Positions 1 to 8,846 are shown, counted from the stretch's first letter. The stretch is DNA of 32,316 nucleotides from an uncultured Caballeronia sp. (GCA_940588625.1 CALNPU010000025.1:1-32316); one strand, 5' to 3'. A program made the numbers and translations. The notes: generated from the letters alone by a model not told the origin.

Positions 1-257
1 GACGCACCGGGTTCAAACGTCTGCTCGACGACCGATCGTTTCTCCATTCCAATGGATGCCGCCGGTTCTGGCGCCTGCAGGTAAATCGACTGTCCGAGGC
101 ACTGTGTCCATTCTCGCTGTTTGGGACAGAGTCGGTCACTCGTGTCCGTCGTAGCGATAATTGCATCTTCTACGACAGGCAGGGAACGGTTCAAATCAGT
201 GCTTACGCGCTTTTCCCGAGTGGCCTCCATCGAAGGTCTGAAGCGGAAATCTGCAAT
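1..257. other. Left-edge stretch with no recognised gene
   Basis: No gene is recognised here on either strand. A frame on the plus strand stays open from the window edge to about 287, but its translation resembles no family I know, has no visible start within the window and runs straight into the terminator of the opposite operon, so I do not call it. In related genomes I would expect rpoH or another gene to follow the senC operon; nothing here looks like sigma-32. Confidence 0.4.
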
Positions 258-291
258 GAAAAAGGCCATTTCAACTCACGTTGAAACGGCC
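258..291 (-). terminator. Rho-independent terminator of the cox assembly operon
   Basis: Two arms of 12 bases (264-275 and 280-291) pair with one mismatch around a four-base loop. On the minus strand the hairpin is followed directly by a run of five T. It lies about 30 bases past the senC stop codon, so it should end the ctaA-ctaB-senC transcript. Confidence 0.85.
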
Positions 292-321
292 TTGGCAACC
301 GCGCAACCAGTAGCAGGCGGC

Positions 322-921
322 CTAGTCGAGCAACAACTTCAGATCGTGTACCCATGTATCCACGCCCTGCCTGTCGCGTGCAAACAACCTGAGCTTGCCT
401 TGCGGGTCAAAGACATAACTCGCGGCCGTATGGTCCATGGTGTATTCACCGACCGTCTTGCCCGGAACCTGTGCGTAATAGACGCGAAAATCCTTCGTGA
501 TCTTGACCAGTTCCGGCGTGTCGGCAGGGCGCAAACCGATGAACGTTGGGCTGAATGCCGACACGTATTTACCCAGCAACGGTGCTGTATCGCGTGCGGG
601 ATCGACGGTAACCATCAGCACTTGAACGCGCTTGGCGTCATCGCCCAGTTTTTGCAGCGCCTGCGAGAGTTCAGCGAGCGTGGTCGGGCACACATCCGGG
701 CAATGGGTATAGCCGAAGAACAGCACAACGCCCTTGCCTTTGAAGTCACCCAGTGTACGCGTCTTGCCGCTGGTGTCGGGCAAAGAAAAATCGCTGCCGA
801 ACTGCGTGTTGCTCGTGATGTCGAGATTCGTGAACGCGGGTTTGCTGTCACATCCTGCGCGCAGCACGGCGGCCAAAACGAATCCCAACCAGACAACCAT
901 CCCTCGAACTGAAAACTTCAT
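322..921 (-). CDS. senC: SCO1/SenC family copper chaperone
   Basis: Sco-type thioredoxin-fold protein of 199 residues that delivers copper to the CuA site of cytochrome oxidase subunit II. The copper ligands are visible: the CPDVC motif (C74, C78) and a distal histidine in [10 protein letters not shown] (H164). An N-terminal hydrophobic stretch (about residues 8-20) ends in LRAGC. This looks like a lipoprotein signal, but arginine sits at position -3 where leucine is usual, so lipid attachment is uncertain and the segment may simply act as a membrane anchor. The start ATG overlaps the ctaB stop by four bases (ATGA), which suggests translational coupling. It is the last gene before the terminator at 258-291. 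Family assignment is firm; the lipoprotein reading is inference. Confidence 0.93.
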   Translation of the reverse strand: MKFSVRGMVVWLGFVLAAVLRAGCDSKPAFTNLDITSNTQFGSDFSLPDTSGKTRTLGDFKGKGVVLFFGYTHCPDVCPTTLAELSQALQKLGDDAKRVQVLMVTVDPARDTAPLLGKYVSAFSPTFIGLRPADTPELVKITKDFRVYYAQVPGKTVGEYTMDHTAASYVFDPQGKLRLFARDRQGVDTWVHDLKLLLD

Positions 922-1823
922 AAACCGATCACCGTCCGCACGTAATGATCCACGAGCAGCGCGCCGAACAGCAGCGACAAATACACAATGGAGAACCGAA
1001 AGGTCTTGCGCGCGAGAGCATCGGAATATTCACGATAAATCTTCCACGCATACCCGAGGAAAACGCCGCCGAGCACAACGGCCAACGCCAGATAGAGCAG
1101 ACCGCTTATGCCGGAGATAAACGGCATCATGGTCACGACAAACAGGATGACCGTGTACAGGAAGATATGCAGGCGGGTGTATTTCTCGCCGTGTGTATTC
1201 GGCAGCATCGGCAAGCCGGCGTTCTCGTAGTCCTTGCGCCTATACAGCGCTAGCGCCCAGAAGTGCGGCGGCGTCCACACGAAGATGATCAGGACAAGAA
1301 TCCACGCGTCACCGGGCACATGGCCCGTGACGGCTGCCCAGCCAAGCGCCGGCGGCATGGCGCCCGACGCACCGCCGATCACGATGTTCTGCGGCGTCGC
1401 GGGTTTCAGCAGGCACGTATAGATCACCGTATAGCCGACGAACGTCGCGATTGTCAGCCACATGGTCAGCGCATTCGTGAACGTGTAGAGCGTCCACATG
1501 CCCGCGCCGCCGAGCACCGCTGAAAACAGCAGGATCTGAGCCGGCGTGATCTCGCCGCGTGCGGAGGGACGCCACGCGGTGCGACGCATCATTGCATCGA
1601 TCTTTTGCTCCATCAGGCAATTGATGGCGAACGCGGCGCCGGCTAGCAGCCAGATGCCCACGGTCCCTCCGATCAGTACGGTCCACGGCACCATGCCGAG
1701 TGTGGACAGGAACATGCCGATGACCGCGCAGAAAACCGCGAGTTGCGTGACGTGCGGTTTGGTCAACGCGATGTACTGCGAGAGGCGGTTACCGGAGGGG
1801 GAAATTAGTGTCGTGCTGTCCAT
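918..1823 (-). CDS. ctaB: Protoheme IX farnesyltransferase (heme O synthase)
   Basis: UbiA-family membrane prenyltransferase of 301 residues that attaches a farnesyl group to heme B, giving heme O, the precursor used by CtaA. The prenyl-diphosphate binding signature is seen around residues 68-77 (N-x3-E-x3-D, followed by RTAWRP), and a second conserved loop reads [15 protein letters not shown]. Several hydrophobic segments, about eight to nine, span the whole length. Length and motifs are normal for the family. The gene starts six bases after the ctaA stop and overlaps senC by four, so ctaA-ctaB-senC look like one transcript that makes heme A and loads copper. Confidence 0.96.
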   Translation of the reverse strand: MDSTTLISPSGNRLSQYIALTKPHVTQLAVFCAVIGMFLSTLGMVPWTVLIGGTVGIWLLAGAAFAINCLMEQKIDAMMRRTAWRPSARGEITPAQILLFSAVLGGAGMWTLYTFTNALTMWLTIATFVGYTVIYTCLLKPATPQNIVIGGASGAMPPALGWAAVTGHVPGDAWILVLIIFVWTPPHFWALALYRRKDYENAGLPMLPNTHGEKYTRLHIFLYTVILFVVTMMPFISGISGLLYLALAVVLGGVFLGYAWKIYREYSDALARKTFRFSIVYLSLLFGALLVDHYVRTVIGL

Positions 1824-1829
1824 AGAAAC

Positions 1830-2975
1830 TCACGAAGCTTGGCGCGGGAGTGATGCGGGAACGACGTTGCGCGGAGCGGTGGCAGACGGCCCCACAACGT
1901 GACCGAGACGGCTGGAAGAGATTTGAAAGCCTACCATAACGAGCAACAGCAAAAGGATGGCCGCCCCGCCGTTGTGCGCCATGGCAATAGGCAGTGGCCA
2001 CTGCAGCAGGATGTTCGACAATCCCGTCAGGAACTGCACGACAATCACGATCATGATGCCGTTGGCGGGTTTTCTCAACGACTCAAATCGCCGCAGCTTC
2101 GCTGCGAGCCACAACGTGTATAGCACGACGACGATAGCAAAGGTCCGGTGGGTCCAGTGAATCGCGACGAGCACGTCCTGCGAAATGACATCGCCTTCGC
2201 CGGTCATGCCGAGCGCCTGCCACAGGTGGAAGCCTTGCTCGAAGTTCATCGGCGGAATCCAGGCGCCGTTGCACAGCGGAAAATCCGTGCAGGCGAGTAC
2301 CGCGTAGTTGGTGCTGACCCAGCCGCCCAACGCGATCTGGATCACCAGCAGCAATAATCCCCCGAGCGCCGCGGGCAGCCAGCGAGCGGCGGCGGGATCG
2401 AGCACCGGAATCGGCGTTTGGCATGCGGCCAGCCAGCCGAGCGAGCCAAGCAACGCCAGCCCGAGCAGCAGATGCGTAGTCACAATCACCGGCTGCAGCT
2501 TCATGGTGACCGTCCAGGCGCCGAACGCACCCTGCACCACGATCAGCATCAGGATCCCGGTCGGCCACCACGGCGACACGTGCAACGGCCTGCGCTTGAA
2601 ACGCGCTGTCCACGCAAGCAGAACCTGCGCGATGATCAACACGCCGATTGCCATCGCGAAATAGCGGTGAATCATTTCAATCCACGCCTTGCCGATACTC
2701 ACCGGTCCTGTCGGCATCGCCTGATGGGCGGCGGTAATGGCAGCATGCGCAATAAACGGCGACGACGTGCCGTAACAGCCCGGCCAGTCGGGGCAACCAA
2801 GGCCCGAATCGGTCAGCCGCGTGAAACCGCCGAACATCACGAGGTCGAGCGTCAGGAAGGTGGTGAGCCAGACTAGCTTGCAAAATTTGTTGTCGTCAGC
2901 TTTCACCCACACGTACGAAAGCGGCAACAACGCAATGCAGATGCCGATCAACCCGAGCTGTAAAATGTAAGTCAT
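1830..2975 (-). CDS. ctaA: Heme A synthase (COX15/CtaA family)
   Basis: Integral membrane protein of 381 residues that oxidises the methyl group of heme O to the formyl group of heme A. The sequence has about eight hydrophobic segments and the family's conserved stretches, including FGGFTRLTDSGLGCPDWPGC near residue 50, EMIHRYFA near residue 100, and the second-half counterpart AIHWTHRTFA. The last about 25 residues are polar and poorly conserved. The ATG at 2975 begins 34 bases after the stop of the upstream Sco-like gene. It works directly with CtaB, the next gene. Confidence 0.95.
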   Translation of the reverse strand: MTYILQLGLIGICIALLPLSYVWVKADDNKFCKLVWLTTFLTLDLVMFGGFTRLTDSGLGCPDWPGCYGTSSPFIAHAAITAAHQAMPTGPVSIGKAWIEMIHRYFAMAIGVLIIAQVLLAWTARFKRRPLHVSPWWPTGILMLIVVQGAFGAWTVTMKLQPVIVTTHLLLGLALLGSLGWLAACQTPIPVLDPAAARWLPAALGGLLLLVIQIALGGWVSTNYAVLACTDFPLCNGAWIPPMNFEQGFHLWQALGMTGEGDVISQDVLVAIHWTHRTFAIVVVLYTLWLAAKLRRFESLRKPANGIMIVIVVQFLTGLSNILLQWPLPIAMAHNGGAAILLLLLVMVGFQISSSRLGHVVGPSATAPRNVVPASLPRQAS

Positions 2976-3009
2976 GCGTGCACTGTCCTCATCCTTTTTT
3001 GGTTCGTCC

Positions 3010-3657
3010 TTAACCGATCCGCGACCACTTCAGCAGCTTCGCAAGATCCGCCTTGATCTTCTCCGACTCGGGATCCTTGGGGAAACGCATCATCAGGTTG
3101 CCGTTGGGATCGACCAGGAAAATGTGATCGGTGAGTTGCGAATCGGCGCCCGCCGGCAGCCACGCCGCCACCGCTTTGGGATCGGCGACCAGCATACGCG
3201 TGTCCGGCTGCGGATAAGCGGTGCGAATCACACTCGAGACCGGTTTGTCATCGGTCCGAAGCCACACGTTGACCACGCGGTCGCGCTCAGCCGATTGCAG
3301 CACGCGCACCTGCCGCATGAAGAACAGACGCATGACGCATTGCTCGTTGCAGTCGCTGCTGTTGACCGTGACCATCAGCCATTTCCCGCGCAAGGTGCTG
3401 AGCGGTATCGGCTTGCCTTGTTCGTCGGTGACGACGAGTTGGTCGGGAATCGGGCGCTGCGGCTCGATCAGCGCACCGTAGCTCATCGTGCCGCCGGTCG
3501 GTTTGACCACGTAGTACATGAAATAGGACGCGATGACCGGCGCAGCGCACACGGCGGCGAGCAGGAGCAGCATCCAGCGCCCCTTATTCCATGAGCCGGA
3601 TGTGCGTTGTTGCTGCTGGGCACGTGCAGCTGACGCGGACGGTCGGGGAGTTTGCAT
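3010..3657 (-). CDS. Sco-like membrane-anchored thioredoxin-fold protein
   Basis: Protein of 215 residues, counted from the ATG at 3657 (an upstream in-frame ATG at 3708 would add 17 poorly conserved residues). It has a polar, glutamine-rich N-terminus, one membrane segment at about 28-50 and a periplasmic domain. That domain keeps a Sco-like layout: a CNEQC motif (C103, C107) and, further on, DHIFLVDPNGN with H178, matching the CxxxC plus histidine copper triad of SenC two genes downstream. In related genomes it is usually annotated only as a hypothetical transmembrane protein. It sits between SURF1 and ctaA, so a role in copper or thiol chemistry of oxidase assembly is a reasonable inference. 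A pure thiol-disulfide role is the main alternative. Confidence 0.85.
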   Translation of the reverse strand: MQTPRPSASAARAQQQQRTSGSWNKGRWMLLLLAAVCAAPVIASYFMYYVVKPTGGTMSYGALIEPQRPIPDQLVVTDEQGKPIPLSTLRGKWLMVTVNSSDCNEQCVMRLFFMRQVRVLQSAERDRVVNVWLRTDDKPVSSVIRTAYPQPDTRMLVADPKAVAAWLPAGADSQLTDHIFLVDPNGNLMMRFPKDPESEKIKADLAKLLKWSRIG

Positions 3658-3857
3658 GGACAAAATGTTGCCTCTATTCGTTTGCGGCATCGCGGACTCA
3701 ATGTCCACGCGATGCGATCATTAAGCGTACGACGCCAGCTTCATAGCTGCCGGTCGAACCCGGTTTTCGACCGAGTGCGTCTGCTTCCTGCTTGTTCCGC
3801 TAAGCCTGGCTGCCACGACCTTTCCAGGTCCAACCCGCCGCTATCAAGCTTATCGGA

Positions 3858-4601
3858 TCAGACCTTCCCATCCATTGTTTCCGGAGCGAGCTGTCCGGCG
3901 CTGTCTTTCTTCGCCGCGCGCCGCGCCGCGTACAGTCCGAACCCAAGCGCCGCGAGCGCCATGTCCCACCACTGCAGCATGTAGCCGTAATTGGTGTCCA
4001 CGCCCATGGTCGGCGCCGGCCAGTCGCGCACCAGCTTGTCGCCGCTGTTGTTTAATTGCTGGATCACGAACGGTTGCAGCGGCAAACCCGTTTCGGCGGC
4101 GTATTTGGCGACGTCAAGATTCTGCCGAATCTTTAGTTCCGCCGCGGAACCGCCATGTCCAAGCTCAAAAGCCTGTGACGCATTCGCCCGCGCGATGCCT
4201 TCAACCTCGACTTCACCTGCCGGCGTGTCATACGGCTCAATACCCGTGCGATCCGCCAAGTTCCGCGGCAACCAGCCGCGATTCACCAGCACGACCCCGC
4301 CGCCATCCAGCTTGAGCGGCATCACGACGTAGAAACCCGGCTGGTCGTTATACGGCCGGTTGTCGAGATAAACGACACGATCATGCAGGAACGTGCCGCG
4401 CGCCAGCACACGATGAAACTCGATGTCCTTAAGCGCAATTGGCGTCGCGCCCACGCGCTGCACGGGCGCGTTTTCAAACGCAACAATCCGCGCGTTCAAC
4501 TGTTCTTTCTGATACGCGCGGTCCCGCTGCCAGAAGCCAAGCCGCACCGTAACCGCCATGACGATCAGGATGATCAGTGCTGGCCAGAAACGAATTTTCA
4601 T
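3858..4601 (-). CDS. SURF1 family cytochrome oxidase assembly protein
   Basis: SURF1 proteins help insert heme A into subunit I. The product is 247 residues from the ATG at 4601; an upstream ATG at 4643 would add an unlikely Arg-rich leader. The family architecture is clear: an N-terminal membrane segment (about 4-20) followed at once by GFWQRDRAYQKEQ, a large periplasmic domain with the conserved NRGWLPRN, and a C-terminal membrane segment beginning NYGYMLQWWDMALAALGFG. A polar tail of about 25 residues follows. The DUF2909 gene starts 100 bases away on the opposite strand, so the two probably share a divergent control region. Confidence 0.93.
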   Translation of the reverse strand: MKIRFWPALIILIVMAVTVRLGFWQRDRAYQKEQLNARIVAFENAPVQRVGATPIALKDIEFHRVLARGTFLHDRVVYLDNRPYNDQPGFYVVMPLKLDGGGVVLVNRGWLPRNLADRTGIEPYDTPAGEVEVEGIARANASQAFELGHGGSAAELKIRQNLDVAKYAAETGLPLQPFVIQQLNNSGDKLVRDWPAPTMGVDTNYGYMLQWWDMALAALGFGLYAARRAAKKDSAGQLAPETMDGKV

Positions 4602-4700
4602 ACCGCGTTTCCACCGATGAAAACCTGCACGCCCACGCGGCATGTTACCTGCGGTGCGATAATCAAAGGATCGAACTTCTTAGGCCAACTGGCTGTTTTC

Positions 4701-4910
4701 ATGCACATATTCGTTGCCATTGCATTCATTCTCATCATCGCGAGCCTGGGTTCGGCACTGTACTTCATGATGACCGACAAGGGCAAGACCAAGCGCATGG
4801 CGTGGTCGCTTGCCATGCGGGTCGGGCTGTCGATCTCGCTGTTCCTCTTCATCCTGTTCGCGCACTGGATAGGCTGGATCCAGTCCACCGGGATTCCGCT
4901 CGGACGCTAA
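4701..4910 (+). CDS. Twin transmembrane protein, DUF2909 family
   Basis: Small protein of 69 residues with two membrane segments, about 3-23 and 40-62, separated by a basic loop (TDKGKTKRMAW). It matches the DUF2909 twin-transmembrane family, commonly found between SURF1 and oxidase subunit III in Burkholderiales. I chose the ATG at 4701 because the residues before it belong to the antisense of SURF1 and lack family character. It is the only plus-strand gene inside the oxidase cluster. Its biochemical role is unknown; position suggests a link to oxidase assembly or stability. Confidence 0.85.
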   Translation: MHIFVAIAFILIIASLGSALYFMMTDKGKTKRMAWSLAMRVGLSISLFLFILFAHWIGWIQSTGIPLGR

Positions 4911-5071
4911 GCAGGACGCTGGACATCGCGTGGATTGGGCCTTTCGTTGGGCTCTCCGTCAGCACGAAGTTTCGCCCCAGGCATCGCGGAATACTAGCGG
5001 GCCACCGGGTTCAACGCTGTGACAAATCGGCACATCGAAAACATTGCCTTAACATTCCGTCAGGCCCCCTT

Positions 5072-5110
5072 CAAAAACAAAACGCCACCCGTCAGGTCGA
5101 GGCGGCGCTT
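5072..5110 (-). terminator. Terminator after oxidase subunit III
   Basis: On the minus strand a seven-base arm pairs with a partner about 11 bases on, with one G-U wobble, and is followed by TTTTGTTTTT. It lies about 50 bases past the ctaE stop. It should separate the structural-gene transcript (coxB to ctaE) from the SURF1-senC assembly genes. Confidence 0.75.
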
Positions 5111-5158
5111 TGCAAAGCATCTTTTTCAATCGACTTCATACCACGCTGCTGAACGCGC

Positions 5159-6016
5159 TTACAGCCAGTACACAACCACGTACAGTCCAAGCCACACCAC
5201 GTCCACGAAGTGCCAGTACCACGCGGCCCCTTCAAACGCGAAGTGATGCTCCGCCGTGAAGTGCCTGCGGATCACACGCACGAGAACCACGGTCAGCATG
5301 GTGCCGCCGAGAAACACGTGGAAACCGTGGAAGCCCGTCAGCAGGAAGAACGTGGAACCGTACACGCCCGAAGCCAGCGTCAGGTTCAGTTCGTTGTACG
5401 CGTGAAAATACTCGTAGCCCTGGCAGAACAGGAAGCAGAGGCCCAGAAGAATGGTCGCGCCCAGCCAGATAATCGTTTTGTTCCGATGATTCTCGCGCAG
5501 CGCATGGTGGGCGACCGTCAACGTTGCGCCTGAACTCAGCAGCAGCGCGGTATTGATCGTCGGCAGCGGCCACGGCGTCATGGAGCGGAAGTGCGACACC
5601 AGCCCGGCAGGACCGTTGTTCGGCCATACAGCGCTGAAATCCGGCCAGATCAGCTTGTAATCGAGGCTGCCCAGTTCGTGCAGCGCAATCTGGCGCGCAT
5701 AGAACAACGCACCGAAGAATGCCCCGAAGAACATGACTTCGGAGAAGATGAACCAGCTCATGCTCCATCGGTACGACAAATCCACATTCTTGCCGTACAT
5801 CTCGCCTTCGGATTCCCCGATGGAGTCTTCGAACCAGTGCCAAAGCGTGTACAGCAGCCAAAGCAGGCCGATGACAAACGTGATCGGCGCCCATGGTTCA
5901 CCATTGACCCACGACGCCAGCGAAGCCATTGCGATCAGCAGGCCGGTGGCGGCCATAATCGGATGTCTCGACGGGTGCGGGACGAAATAGTACGAGCTTT
6001 CGTTTTGACCGCTCAT
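5159..6016 (-). CDS. ctaE: Cytochrome c oxidase subunit III
   Basis: Membrane subunit of the aa3 oxidase, 285 residues, with about seven hydrophobic segments. Family hallmarks seen are SWFIFSEVMFFGAFF, with the conserved glutamate in the helix that lines the oxygen path, EYFHAYNELNLTLASGVYGS, LTGFHGFHVFLGG and the C-terminal AAWYWHFVDVVWLGLYVVVYWL-type ending. The ATG at 6016 has GGAGAATC just upstream as ribosome binding site. No damage is visible, in contrast to the two genes immediately before it (the DUF2970 gene and ctaG). Confidence 0.96.
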   Translation of the reverse strand: MSGQNESSYYFVPHPSRHPIMAATGLLIAMASLASWVNGEPWAPITFVIGLLWLLYTLWHWFEDSIGESEGEMYGKNVDLSYRWSMSWFIFSEVMFFGAFFGALFYARQIALHELGSLDYKLIWPDFSAVWPNNGPAGLVSHFRSMTPWPLPTINTALLLSSGATLTVAHHALRENHRNKTIIWLGATILLGLCFLFCQGYEYFHAYNELNLTLASGVYGSTFFLLTGFHGFHVFLGGTMLTVVLVRVIRRHFTAEHHFAFEGAAWYWHFVDVVWLGLYVVVYWL

Positions 6017-6105
6017 TATTGATTCTCCACTTCGATCCAGTTGCTTGAATTTTTTGCTGCCATTGCCTTTGCCGCTTGATCCTTCCGAAGCAACGCCACC
6101 GGCGT

Positions 6106-6311
6106 TATCTCACCACCGCCCGCACCACCAGCAACACGACGGACGATAAACAGCTCCGCCCCGATAACTCCGGCCGCGATCAGATGCAGCGGATTCAGCG
6201 AGGTATCGCTTTCCAGGTTGCGGCGACGGCGCACACCGAAGAACGACCAGAAACCGCCTTCAGCAACCGAAGAAAACTGTTCTTCGGCACTTCCTTCTGT
6301 GTTTCAACCAT
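6106..6311 (-). pseudogene. DUF2970 family small membrane protein, frameshifted twice
   Basis: Read from the ATG at 6311, the protein starts MVETQKEVPKNSFLRLLKAV, then the frame must shift by one base to give WSFFGVRRRRNLESD, SLNPLHLIAAGVIGAELFIV, and shift again to give VVLLVVRAVR and a stop at 6106. Reassembled this is a DUF2970 protein of about 68 residues with one membrane helix; this family sits between ctaG and subunit III in many Burkholderiales. The first lesion is one missing T, the second one extra base. Without repair the product is either about 20 correct residues plus nonsense or a C-terminally garbled tail, so it is probably dead. Confidence 0.8.
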
Positions 6312-6383
6312 CTCGCGTCTCCGCCGCTTGCCGCGGCTTATGTACCACCTGCCGCGCGTGCTTGCCGGAAGCGCAGCCTTGGG

Positions 6384-6950
6384 CTATACCGTTCGCGACA
6401 CCGACGCGGGCGCGGTCAATTCAAAGAACGTGTACGACAACGTGATCGTTTTCACATCCTTGGGCAGCTTCTGGCCCCACGGACATGCGTCGCGTCTCGT
6501 TCGGCTTCAACGTCTGCTGCGTAAAGCAAAAGCACTCTATCTTCTTGAAGTACTCGGTGGCCTGCATGGGCGCGTAGCTCGGAATGGCTTGCGCCTGAAC
6601 CGTGCGGCTTTGCTGGTTGGTCACCTCGTACATCACCATCACCGTCATGACTTCACCCGGATGCACGTCCAGCGCGTGTTCTGTTCCGGCTTGAATTGCA
6701 ACGGGCCGCGCGCGTTTGCATCGAATTCGATGGAAATCTTGCAGCTCGTGTTGACCTGCGTATTCTTTGCTTCCCGTGCCTCCACGTCGCGCTGCACGAG
6801 ATTGTTGATGCCGGTAATCGAGCAGATCGCGCGATACATGGGCACGAGCGCAAAACCAAAACCGAACATGGCCGCCGCCACGACAATCAGCTTCACCATC
6901 ATCGGGCGGTTGAACGCGCGATCTTCCTTGATCTCCTCAGGCGTCGACAC
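6384..6950 (-). pseudogene. ctaG: Cytochrome oxidase assembly protein CtaG (Cox11), frameshifted
   Basis: CtaG/Cox11 delivers copper to the CuB site of subunit I. The likely start is a GTG at 6950, right after the stop of the small upstream gene. Frame one reads STPEEIKEDRAFNRPMMVKL, the membrane segment IVVAAAMFGFGFALVPMYRA, and on to PLQFKPEQN near 6680. Frame two continues LDVHPGEVMTVM, PSYAPMQATEYFKK and the copper motif ECFCFTQQTLKPNE. Frame three carries KLPKDVKTITLSYTFFEL and stops at 6384. So there are at least two frame breaks: near 6670-6680 a small indel, and near 6480 a loss of several codons. The CFCF copper site lies after the first break, so an uncorrected product cannot bind copper there. 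Confidence 0.88.
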
Positions 6951-6955
6951 GTTCC

Positions 6956-7123
6956 CTACCCTCTTGATCGCACGTATTGATCGACGATCACGGCCAGGCA
7001 AAACGCCGCGGCCACTATCACCAGGATCAGACCGAGCCGCTTGTTGCTCGCCCGGATTTGCTCGGGCGAGCGTTGCTTCTGTAAATTCCGGGTCATCCGT
7101 TCAGGCTTTAATCCGCTAGTCAT
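6956..7123 (-). CDS. Cytochrome oxidase small assembly protein
   Basis: Small protein of 55 residues, counted from the ATG at 7123; the ATG at 7138 would add five residues and is the alternative. It has a basic N-terminal half (MTRNLQKQRSPEQIRASNKR) and one C-terminal membrane segment, LGLILVIVAAAFCLAVIV. This matches the short 'cytochrome oxidase small assembly protein' found between subunit I and ctaG in Burkholderiales. Its stop codon is six bases before the GTG of ctaG. Function beyond association with the oxidase is not known to me. Confidence 0.75.
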   Translation of the reverse strand: MTSGLKPERMTRNLQKQRSPEQIRASNKRLGLILVIVAAAFCLAVIVDQYVRSRG

Positions 7124-7192
7124 GTGCTTCGCTGTCATTGTCCTGCGCGGCGCGCATTCGATATCAACGCAACGGGACACGCTGCCGGTGCT

Positions 7193-8806
7193 TCACTCGA
7201 CGTGCGGCGGCTGCTCGAACGTGTGGAACGGAGCCGGGCTCGGCACAGTCCATTCCAGACCTTCGGCGCCGTCCCATGGCTTGTCGTCGGCTTTCTCCAG
7301 CTCACCGCCGCCGCGATACGCCGGCAACGCTACCGCGAACAGGAAGTACACCTGCGCCAGACCGAAACCAAACGCGCCGATAGTCGCAACTTGGTTGAAG
7401 TCCGTGAACTGCGCCGGGTAATCCGCATAACGACGCGGCATGCCGGCGAGGCCCAGGAAGTGCATCGGGAAGAAGGTAATGTTGAAGAAAATCATCGACG
7501 CCCAGAAGTGGATCTTGCCGCGCATCTCGTTGTACATCCAACCGGTCCACTTCGGCGACCAGTGGTACCACCCGGAGAAGAGCGCGAACAGCGACCCCGC
7601 CACCAGCACGTAGTGGAAGTGCGCCACCACGTAATAAGTCCCGTGCATCTGGATATCAAGCGGCGCCATAGACAGAATAAGGCCCGTGAAACCGCCCATG
7701 GTGAACACGAACAGGAAGCCAATCGCGAACAGCATAGGCGTTTCGAAGGTCAATGAACCGCGCCACATGGTCGCGACCCAGTTGAACACCTTAACGCCCG
7801 TCGGCACCGCGATCAGCATGGTCGCGTACATGAAGAACAGCTGGCCCGTCACCGGCATGCCGGTGACGAACATGTGGTGGGCCCAGACCATGAACGAGAG
7901 AATCGCGATGGACGACGTTGCGTACACCATCGAGCTATAGCCGAACAAAGGCTTGCGCGAGAACGCGGGGATCACCTGCGACACGATCCCGAACGCCGGC
8001 AAGATCATGATGTACACCTCGGGATGCCCGAAGAACCAGAAAATATGCTGGTACATCACCGGATCGCCGCCGCCTGCTGCATTGAAGAACGACGTGCCGA
8101 AGTGGCGATCAAATAGCACCATGGTGATCGCGCCTGCCAGCACCGGCATCACGGCAATCAGCAGGTAGGCAGTGATCAGCCAGGTCCAGCAGAACATCGG
8201 CATCTTCATCAGCGTCATGCCGGGTGCGCGCATGTTAAGGATCGTCACGACAATATTGATACCGCCCATGATCGACGACGCACCCATCAGGTGGATCGCG
8301 AAAATGGCGAAGTCCATGCCCGGACCCATCTGCGTGGAGAGCGGCGCGTACAGCGTCCAGCCGGCAGCGGTTGCGCCGCCGGGAACGAAGAACGACGTGA
8401 TCAGCAGGATGGCGGCCACCGGTAGCAGCCAGAAGCTGAAGTTGTTCATCCGCGCGAAGGCCATGTCCGACGCGCCAATCTGCAGCGGGATCTGCCAGTT
8501 CGCGAAACCGACGAATGCCGGCATGATCGCGCCGAACACCATGATCAGGCCGTGCATGGTGGTCAACTGGTTGAAGAACTCGGGACGCATGATCTGCAGG
8601 CCCGGCTCAAAGAGCTCGGCGCGGATCATCAGCGCCATCACGCCCCCTGACAGGAGCATGATGAACGAGAACAACAGGTACAAGGTACCGATGTCCTTGT
8701 GGTTCGTCGCGAACAGCCAGCGACGCCAGCCGTACGGCAGTTGGTGCGCGTGCTCATCGTGATCATGAGCGTGGCCCGCGGTTACATCGTGTCCAATGCT
8801 AGACAT
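7193..8806 (-). CDS. ctaD: Cytochrome c oxidase subunit I
   Basis: Catalytic heme-copper subunit of the aa3-type oxidase, 537 residues, with 12 hydrophobic segments. Metal ligands are all visible: H85 in TMHGLIM for the low-spin heme, the CuB ligand H261 and crosslinked tyrosine Y265 in HPEVY, the H310-H311 pair in VWAHHMF, and H396/H398 in VVAHFHYV for the two hemes. The proton-channel motif GFANWQIPLQIGASDMAFARMN is intact. The N-terminus is histidine-rich (HDVTAGHAHDHDEHAHQ). An AGGAG ribosome binding site lies six bases before the ATG. The gene is fully open although its CuB-loading factor CtaG, downstream, is broken. Confidence 0.97.
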   Translation of the reverse strand: MSSIGHDVTAGHAHDHDEHAHQLPYGWRRWLFATNHKDIGTLYLLFSFIMLLSGGVMALMIRAELFEPGLQIMRPEFFNQLTTMHGLIMVFGAIMPAFVGFANWQIPLQIGASDMAFARMNNFSFWLLPVAAILLITSFFVPGGATAAGWTLYAPLSTQMGPGMDFAIFAIHLMGASSIMGGINIVVTILNMRAPGMTLMKMPMFCWTWLITAYLLIAVMPVLAGAITMVLFDRHFGTSFFNAAGGGDPVMYQHIFWFFGHPEVYIMILPAFGIVSQVIPAFSRKPLFGYSSMVYATSSIAILSFMVWAHHMFVTGMPVTGQLFFMYATMLIAVPTGVKVFNWVATMWRGSLTFETPMLFAIGFLFVFTMGGFTGLILSMAPLDIQMHGTYYVVAHFHYVLVAGSLFALFSGWYHWSPKWTGWMYNEMRGKIHFWASMIFFNITFFPMHFLGLAGMPRRYADYPAQFTDFNQVATIGAFGFGLAQVYFLFAVALPAYRGGGELEKADDKPWDGAEGLEWTVPSPAPFHTFEQPPHVE

Positions 8807-8846
8807 GACAATCTCCTAAAGTGAATTCTGCGGCACTTGGGTGTAC

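Noticed and set aside
1..287. An open plus-strand frame from the window edge
   Set aside because: No start in the window, no recognisable family, and it runs into the terminator of the opposite operon.
121..912. A plus-strand frame of 263 codons opposite senC
   Set aside because: Antisense to the certain senC gene; translation is rich in R, A, H and Q with no family character and starts at a TTG without a ribosome binding site.
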